This document shows, one piece after another, positions 57,717 through 64,000 of a DNA stretch of 64,000 nucleotides (position 1 is its first letter; each line of letters begins with the position of its first letter). The stretch lies in contig FWCC01000377.1 in the NCBI GenBank assembly GCA_900169235.1, positions 50,514-114,513 of the forward strand, in the 5' to 3' direction. The notes below the pieces were generated by a model. That model saw only the letters and a list, made by a program, of their open reading frames with translations. It did not search any database and was not told the DNA's origin. The stretch comes from Zarea fungicola. Its lineage: Eukaryota > Ascomycota > Sordariomycetes > Hypocreales > Cordycipitaceae. The translations under genes and the position numbers were made by a program.

Positions 57717-59624
57717 ATGGTCGCACCCACGCCGGACAGCGCCACCGAAGTTGGCTCTATCGGCTCCCGCAATAAGACTACCGTCGACCACACACCGGCC
57801 CCGGAATCTGTGCTGGACGAAAAGCATGATGTGGATGAGAAGCCGGACGTTCACGAACTAGGCGACAAGGCGCTTGCAGAAAACGCAGCCGACGATGCAG
57901 TAAAGAAGGATACTCTAGTTGACGACGAAGATGGTGTCGAGTACCCCGTCGCATGGAAGCTTGGTCTCATTACCATCGCTCTCTGCTTGTCTGTCTTTTG
58001 CGTAGCTTTGGTAAGTTTTTTTTTTTTTACGCTCCCAATCTTTTAACCAAGCCTATGAAAATCAGCTTGATTTTCTTCTTCTCCCCCTCCCTACATATAA
58101 AACAAAGGTGCTTGCACCCTGGCATTGCAAATATACTAACGCTGAACTCTCTCTCTCTAGGACAATACCATTATCGCCACCGCCATTCCTCGCATCACCG
58201 ATCAGTTCAAGGCCGTCGAAGACATTGGCTGGTATGGTGCCGCCTACCTTCTCACCACTTGCGCCGTGCAGCTTATTTATGGTAAACTGTATACCTTCTA
58301 CTCCGTCAAATGGGTCTACCTGTTCGCCATTTTCCTCTTTGAGGTCGGCTCCGTCGTTTGCGGTGCTACCCCGACTTCCGTGGGCCTCATCATCGGACGA
58401 GCCATAGCTGGTCTCGGCGCCGCAGGCATCTTCTCCGGGGCTCTTCTCATCGTTAACCGTAGCGTGCCCCTCCGCCAGCGCCCAGTGTACATGGGCCTCA
58501 TCGGTGCTGTCTATGGCCTCGCCTCTGTTGCCGGTCCCCTCATGGGTGGTGCATTTACCGACAAGGTTACATGGCGCTGGTGCTTCTACATCAACCTCCC
58601 ATTTGGTGGTGTCACCGCCTTCTTCATCGTCATCTTCCTGCATCTGCCCGATACCCGTGGACAGCTTAAGAATTCGACCATCAAGGAGCAGCTCATCTCG
58701 TTCGATCTCGAGGGCACCTTTGCATTCATTCCGGGTATCGTCTCCCTCCTCCTCGCTCTCCAGTGGGGTGGTGGCCGCTACCCCTGGTCCAACGGTCGCA
58801 TTATCGGTCTTTTTGTCGTCTTTGGTGTCCTCATCGTCGCCTTTATCGCCATCCAGATCTACAAAAAGGACCGCGCCACTGTGCCTCCCCGTATCTTTAT
58901 GGACAGAACTGTCTGGGCCTGCTCTGCCTTTGTCGTCTGTCTCGGTGCCGCCTTCTTCATCATGGTCTACTACCTCCCCATCTGGTTCCAGTCCATTCAG
59001 GGCAGCTCCGCCGTCAATTCGGGCATCAAGAGTCTGCCTCTGATTCTCGGCCTCGTCATCCTCTCGATGATCTCAGGTGGTTTCGTCAGCGCCCTCGGCT
59101 ACTACACGCCGTTCATGATTGCCTCTGCCGTTCTAATGGCAATTGGTGCCGGTCTGCTGTCCACCCTCAAGATCGACTCCGGCCGCGGCGAATGGATCGG
59201 CTACCAGTGCCTCTTCGGCTTTGGTGTCGGCCTCGGCATGCAGCAACCCATGGTCGCCGTGCAAGCCTCGCTCAAGTCGCTCGATGTCGCCATCGGTACT
59301 GCCATCGTCATCTTTTCCCAGACCCTCGGTGGCGCCCTCTTCATCTGCGTCGCCCAGAACGTCTTCCAGAACAAGCTCATTGAGACTATCGCCAAGGCCA
59401 ACCTCCCCGGTCTCGACCCCAAGAGTGTCCTTGCCGTCGGCGCAACACAGGTTCGAAGCACTTTTAAGGGCGACGAACTTGCAGTTGTACTTAGCGCGTA
59501 CAACACGGCCATCACCAACTGCTTCTACGTCGCCGTTGCCATGTCCGTGCTCGCCCTGGTGGGTGCCGTCTTTGTGCCTTGGAACTCTGTAAAGGGCAAG
59601 AAGATCGAGATGGCTGCAGCATAA
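57717..59624 (+). CDS. Major facilitator superfamily exporter, 14-TM drug:H+ antiporter type (DHA2-like)
   Basis: Two exons, 57717-58010 and 58161-59624, with a 150 nt intron (GTAAGT...TCTAG); 585 residues. A hydrophilic, acidic N-terminus of about 75 residues precedes the membrane part. Splicing makes the signature [20 protein letters not shown] of drug efflux pumps (the LDxTIVxxALP motif). Further motifs are [14 protein letters not shown], the region [16 protein letters not shown], and the motif C region [12 protein letters not shown], then [15 protein letters not shown]. The hydrophobic pattern fits 14 membrane helices. Relatives pump mycotoxins or drugs out at the plasma membrane. It lies 5 kb from the NRPS and may export its product; the gap makes this uncertain. 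Confidence 0.92.
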
Positions 59625-60347
59625 AGTGCAGAAGCAACAAAAAAAGAATTTCGAAAAGTTTGATACCAGGATTTATTTCCGTGTTTTATTGGCATATACA
59701 GGCATTTTTTTGGGATGGCGCAACCTGTTTTTTTTTTCCTACATGGATATGATTGAATTAGAGTTCCACCACCGCGTTGGTTTACTTGTATTTTCTTCTC
59801 TTATTTTTGTTCTAATTACTTACAAGCCCAGTATAAAGTGGTGTTAGATAGACATGCTACAAAGAGCGTTTTGATGGCAGGCTTGAGCTGGCATTCCGAT
59901 ATAGAAATTCTACTCACAATCTCATCTCCTATGAAAGCTTTCTCCTTGCAAAAGCCGTTGTTTCTTCTACTATTAAACAACTGGATCGAGTTCTCCATTC
60001 TTGGCATCAGCCCTACACTCCATTATTATTAAACTTGATCCTCCCCACACGACTCCGGAAGGCTCGGGTGAGGTTGGGTCGCATCGCCAAGATTCAGAGC
60101 TCCGCTGAAATTACGAGAATCGGGGCATCCCCATCTAGCCTCTCCCGTCTGCCATTTATTTGCCATCCCTCACTGCATATGAAATAGATTCCAGTTCATT
60201 CTCAGTGCTCACAAAAGCCATAGGTCAAATGATACTCCCACATCCACTTGTTCTTTCCCCCATACCGCGCTCTTCCATGAGTTTGAGCCGATGCTCGCGC
60301 GCCTCGTCCAGTGTCATCAAGCTCGTAGGTGGCGATGATGCCTGCTG
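59625..60347. other. Convergent spacer between MFS and DUF4246 genes
   Basis: It holds the MFS 3' flank with T runs (59704-59742) and, from 60225 to 60347, sequence that continues the DUF4246 reading frame beyond its stop. No other gene is seen. Confidence 0.5.
60225..60347 (-). other. Family C-terminus of DUF4246 beyond the in-frame stop
   Basis: Directly after the TAA the same frame continues for about 40 codons (QQASSPPTSLMTLDEA, then EHRLKLMEERGMGERT) to a TGA at 60227-60225. The LxxxEAxxHRLxLMEER pattern is the usual end of DUF4246 proteins. So the stop looks recent or is bypassed. No intron of plausible length removes it. Confidence 0.6.
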
Positions 60348-62669
60348 TTACTCACTCTCTGACGCCGTATCACTGTTTTGGAGGTCTTCCCACCACGCCA
60401 TCTGCTGCGGCGGCACATTCGCCGTCGATATAACACGCATGTGCGGGTCAACCAGCCACAGGGCCAAAAAACGGCGATGGCCAGGCTTGGTAGAGTCCTG
60501 CAGCTTAAATGCCGACACCAGGTGTTGCCTTTGAAAGAAGAAGAGGAGGGGAGAGGACGTTAGAAAAAAATGGGGCCCAGGTTAAAGACAAGAAGAAATA
60601 ATCAATTGTCGCCACTCACAAGGTATTCGGGAAAGCCAGTAGGCGTCCTTGAGGCGTCTTGACATCACCATACGGCTGCCAGGATTCGGCAGCGTAATCG
60701 TACAGTCCCGTTCCAAGGACTCTTTCAAGGTAGTTGTATGCGTCCTGTTTCGCATCGATCGAAGTGTTGAGCTCCCATCCCGTCTGCGCACGAAACGAAA
60801 TGTAGCTGTCTGTAGTATTGTGGCTGTCGAGATAGAAGAGTGCCGTCGCACAAATCTTTTCATTTCTCAGGCCCTCTAGCTACACGGTTCTTCGTATTAG
60901 TGACAGAGAATAAAATTAGAATTTGGCAAATAAGAAGGAAGAAAGGGAGGGGGAGGGGGAGGGGGAAAGCTAGCGAGCGGGATCACTTACATGCCACCCG
61001 CCAGCAGGAAACTCTGGCTTCTCTGGCGTGAGCTCAATGCTCGCCATTTTGACTATTACTTGTAGTCCATGGTCTTTAAACATCTTTCTGATGCTCTCTT
61101 TTTGGCCATAGTCAACTTCTTCAAACGGCAGCGGCTCGGGAAGTATTGCCTGCCGCGTTTTATGCCACCTGGCGTTGGCGCGCTTCTCCTGTACCAGGGC
61201 TTTGGGGTCGTAAGTGAGATCGAAGCGTTTGTTATGGATTTCAGGCTCTAGATTCTCGGATTCCGCATTGTGGGTAGGTTTCGGATTTGGAATATCCTGC
61301 ACTGCTTTTGGCCGCGAGTCCACAGCGTTCCAAAAGGCTTCGCTTCCCGAGTCTAATCACAGTTCTCCAAGTCCGCTTCAGTAACAGGAATGTCTGCCGA
61401 AAGGAAGTGATCGAGATCAAACCAGTTCCAACAGCTAGCTTTTCCATCACTACGACACAATAGAAATTAAGTTAGTCTTATTGGCAGGCATCCGCAAATT
61501 TCACATGGAGACTTAATACAGTTCACTCGCGTTAGAAGGGGGGGATAAGGGCATATCAACGTACTCTGCCTCGACAATAGCCTTGAATCGAGCTTTGGAT
61601 CTGCCTGTACGCTTGGGCCGTCGTCGGGAAGAACGGTTATCATGATATCGGAGACATTGGTCCCAGAGGGGAATGGCGGCCGCAATTGCCTTTTCAATGG
61701 ACTGGTAAATGCGTGGATATTTGAGCGGATGGAGGTTGATGTAGCTGGTAAACGCCGGCCTGCCATCATCACGGAACGCGACATTGGCGGGGAGCCATTG
61801 GAACTTTTCGGACCAAAACTGTGCATCCATGCGGTAAGAATCTCGGCGCTCTTTTTGGGACTCAATGAAGGGGCTTGGAATCACGGCTCCGGTGCCAATC
61901 TGCTCGATACAGTTCACGGTGCCGACCGTCTCCTCCTTTATAAAATGAGTCCGTCCTACAAAGCCATTGTTAGCGTACCAAGTTTTGAAAATGGTTCTGG
62001 TCTTTTTGAAGGTGCAGTAAATTACCGAATACAAACAGATGCATGGATGGGTGGACAAGGTTTTGGACCATGTCGTCACTTCGAGGATGCCAATTGACAT
62101 CCGCCGCTTGATCAGCTCGCAGTGCGTTGACTGCATGGACCAATTCTAATCGCAGCTCCTCTCTTAGTAGCGTATCTGATTTAACAACACAATAATCCGA
62201 AGTATCCAAGGTTGGGATGATTCCAGTCTTTGAAAAATATTTGGCCTTGCTCCGCAGCTCTTTAATACACTGTTTTGTAGCCTCGTTAGCATCGAAGTAG
62301 CACGGAGACTATACGTCTTAGGTTGTGGCTTACATATTCAAAGACTTGTGAAGAGCCAATCTTGGTGGGTTGAGGTATACGTTCGTATTCCTTGTCCTGC
62401 ATGATGCGCGCGAATAAGGGGGCTTCTGATTGAGTCGCCGCTTCATGTCGCCACTTTTGCACGGTGACCTCGTCAAACACTTTTTCATGCCAATCGGGCT
62501 TGTCCGTAATTTGTTCCATGAGCATCATCATGGCGACCTCACGCATTTGCAACACGTCGGACATATCTCCTGAATCTGGGAAACCGACTGGGTAGGATGT
62601 TGCGGTCTGGTGTTCCAGATCCAAGTCGATCCCAGCATAGCGAGACTCTACCAAGGGAACAAATGTCAT
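60348..62669 (-). CDS. DUF4246 family protein, with an early stop before the family C-terminus
   Basis: Six exons on the minus strand: 62669-62334, 62281-62026, 61955-61527, 61352-60991, 60879-60620, 60528-60348; about 607 residues. The junction between exons 3 and 4 is uncertain (donor GTGAAC at 61526 is the phase-correct choice; two short introns are also possible). Family blocks in order: VAMMMLMEQITDKPDWHEKV, VVKSDTLL, QNLVHPSMHLFVFGRT, FTSYINLHPLKYPRIYQSIE, GLQVIVKMASIELTPEKPEF, GGWHLEGLRNEKICATALFY, LQHLVSAFKLQDSTKPGHRR and VISTANVPPQQMAWW. DUF4246 is a large fungal family of unknown function. An in-frame TAA at 60350-60348 comes before a further conserved LDEAREHRLKLMEER, still open to 60225. 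The ATG at 62669 is the best start but upstream exons are possible. Confidence 0.78.
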
Positions 62670-64000
62670 TGATCTCAGTGCTGAGCTCTGCCCATAGGCG
62701 CAAACTTGCTTTGTGTAGCTTGGCCAATTTTTGTGTGTTGATATTACCGAACTACGGCGTGGAAGGATGGGCCACAGCCGTTTTACATTGCTTATGATCC
62801 AGCGACCCATTGCGCTGAGATTCGTGCGTGACTCAAACAAGGCAATTTTTGATGAAAGTTGTATAACTAATGAGGGAATAGAATAGACAAGCAAAAAGGG
62901 GTAGTGTATTGAGTGCTTGCCTGTCCATAGTCCACGTGTTTGCTTGGCATGTCATGTACTGTATATTGGCTACCTTGAAGCCGCCAGCCGGAATCGATAT
63001 CCGTTGGCATTGAGAAGCTGGCGCAATGCATAAACTTGACTGACTCCCTCTTCAGTTTAGTTGCCTTTTGATTTGCTCTGTAGCTCATCAACATGATTCT
63101 CTGTGTCTGGGATGATCATTTGTCGGACCTGAAATAGCATTGGTTGATACAAGTCGACATTTCCGATTCCGCTTCCGTTCCGTGTACACATGCATCTGAA
63201 TCGCACCATCCCTTAGCGTAGATGCATCTAGTAGAAATAATGAAAGAAATTGGTGTGAGTCCCCCGGCTAGATCCGTGAGACGAAAACGCGGAGGTGTAA
63301 TACGGAGATGACATATGGGGCAAGATGCATCGATATATCTGGTGACGAGAGGGCTGGCCCATGCATGACAGATGTTCCACCCCTGGTACAAGCACTAGTT
63401 GAGACTGCGTCCCAGATAGGAAATACAGAGCCAAGATATATTTTGTGTAGCGTGACCCAAATTAAATATACAAAATCGTGTGTTACGTATGTCTGAATGG
63501 AGACTATTGTTGTAGGTTTGGGGGTAACGAGGGATTTCTGAGCCGTCGATCTTGATTGTCAAATTTCGTGGCTAGGGAGGTTGGCAGGCGCAGATTTTCT
63601 ATGAGATTGCTTGCTAAATCCTCGTCGTAGATCGATGCTGCTGCTTGTCATCGCAAGTTGCTTGTACGACCTGGATCAGCGTCTGGAATACATTGGTACT
63701 TGTTGGCACACCTACGGTACCATTAGCCCAAGACTGACCACTGTAGGAGACCTTACGGCACCCGCTGGTCGCGTGAACCTGTGCCCTGGACAATGAAGAC
63801 CAGCGAAGTTTGGATCCAATAAAAGCAATTTTAGTTACGGGCAGAATTAGTAGGAAACGTTAGGTCTACACGTGAACACCCACCACATCCTGTAGTGGGT
63901 GCTCCCCACCACGGTGACCACCCCACCGCCGTGACCACCGCGTCGCGCCTTCCTAACCTCAAATTAGAATTAAAAATCAACAACAAATAGGAAAAATATA
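62670..64000. other. Right-end spacer without a supported gene
   Basis: No gene is supported. A minus-strand frame at 63094-62867 (including SFSMPTDIDSGWRLQGSQYT) has no known domain; it could be an upstream exon of the DUF4246 gene or of another gene. The end, 63870-63960, is GC-rich with short inverted and direct repeats, then AT-rich again to the window edge. Confidence 0.4.
63877..63939. repeat. GC-rich tract with an inverted repeat and a 17 bp period direct repeat
   Basis: The arms cacccac (63877-63883) and gtgggtg (63895-63901) form a perfect 7 bp inverted repeat. It is followed by two copies of gtgaccacc at 63914 and 63931. The tract stands out from AT-rich flanks. It may be the edge of a dispersed repeat that continues beyond the window. 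Confidence 0.5.

Noticed and set aside
1..64000. tRNA, rRNA and CRISPR features
   Set aside because: I looked for tRNA T-loop strings, rRNA blocks and regular spaced repeats by eye and found none convincing; a covariance-model scan would be decisive.

Overview
The window is nuclear DNA of a filamentous ascomycete (Pezizomycotina). Genes carry short GT-AG introns of about 50-170 nt, coding regions are GC-rich, and spacers are AT-rich with A/T runs. The set of genes (fungal calnexin, Utp18, the GINS subunit Sld5, a WD40-cyclophilin, Zn2Cys6 and F-box families, and a peptaibol-like NRPS) suggests Sordariomycetes, probably Hypocreales. That placement is inference; no rRNA or marker gene is present.

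Left part, 1-30.3 kb, mostly housekeeping and metabolism: ER chaperone calnexin (+), methylmalonate-semialdehyde dehydrogenase (+), an F-box protein (+), a phenol-2-monooxygenase-like flavoprotein (-), an SDR oxidoreductase (-), a fused pseudouridine-monophosphate glycosidase/PfkB kinase (+), a type II haloacid dehalogenase-like HAD protein (+), Utp18 (+), Sld5 (-), an FMN-dependent alpha-hydroxy-acid oxidase (+), a FAR-17a/AIG1-like membrane protein (-) and a PPWD1/CYP15-type WD40-cyclophilin (+). Exon junctions were worked out by hand for all the spliced genes.

Middle part, 31-59.6 kb, looks like a secondary-metabolite locus: a ten-exon Zn2Cys6 transcription factor (31.0-33.9 kb, +), a secreted six-bladed beta-propeller (SMP-30-like) protein (35.0-35.9 kb, -), a single-exon 4942-residue NRPS (37.8-52.7 kb, -), a gene-free 5 kb stretch, and an MFS exporter (57.7-59.6 kb, +). 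The NRPS reads T0*-partial E-partial C-A1-T1-C-A2-T2-C-A3*-T3-C-A4-T4-R. It starts with the remains of a lost module, has an adenylation domain (A3) that has lost its core motifs although the flanking C and T domains are kept, and ends in a thioester reductase. A short peptide aldehyde or alcohol is therefore the likely product. This is the most interesting object in the window.

Right part, 60.2-62.7 kb: a six-exon DUF4246 gene (-) with an in-frame stop before a still recognisable family C-terminus. The last 1.3 kb has no supported gene and ends in a GC-rich stretch with short repeats. I saw no rRNA, tRNA, CRISPR array or intact transposon.
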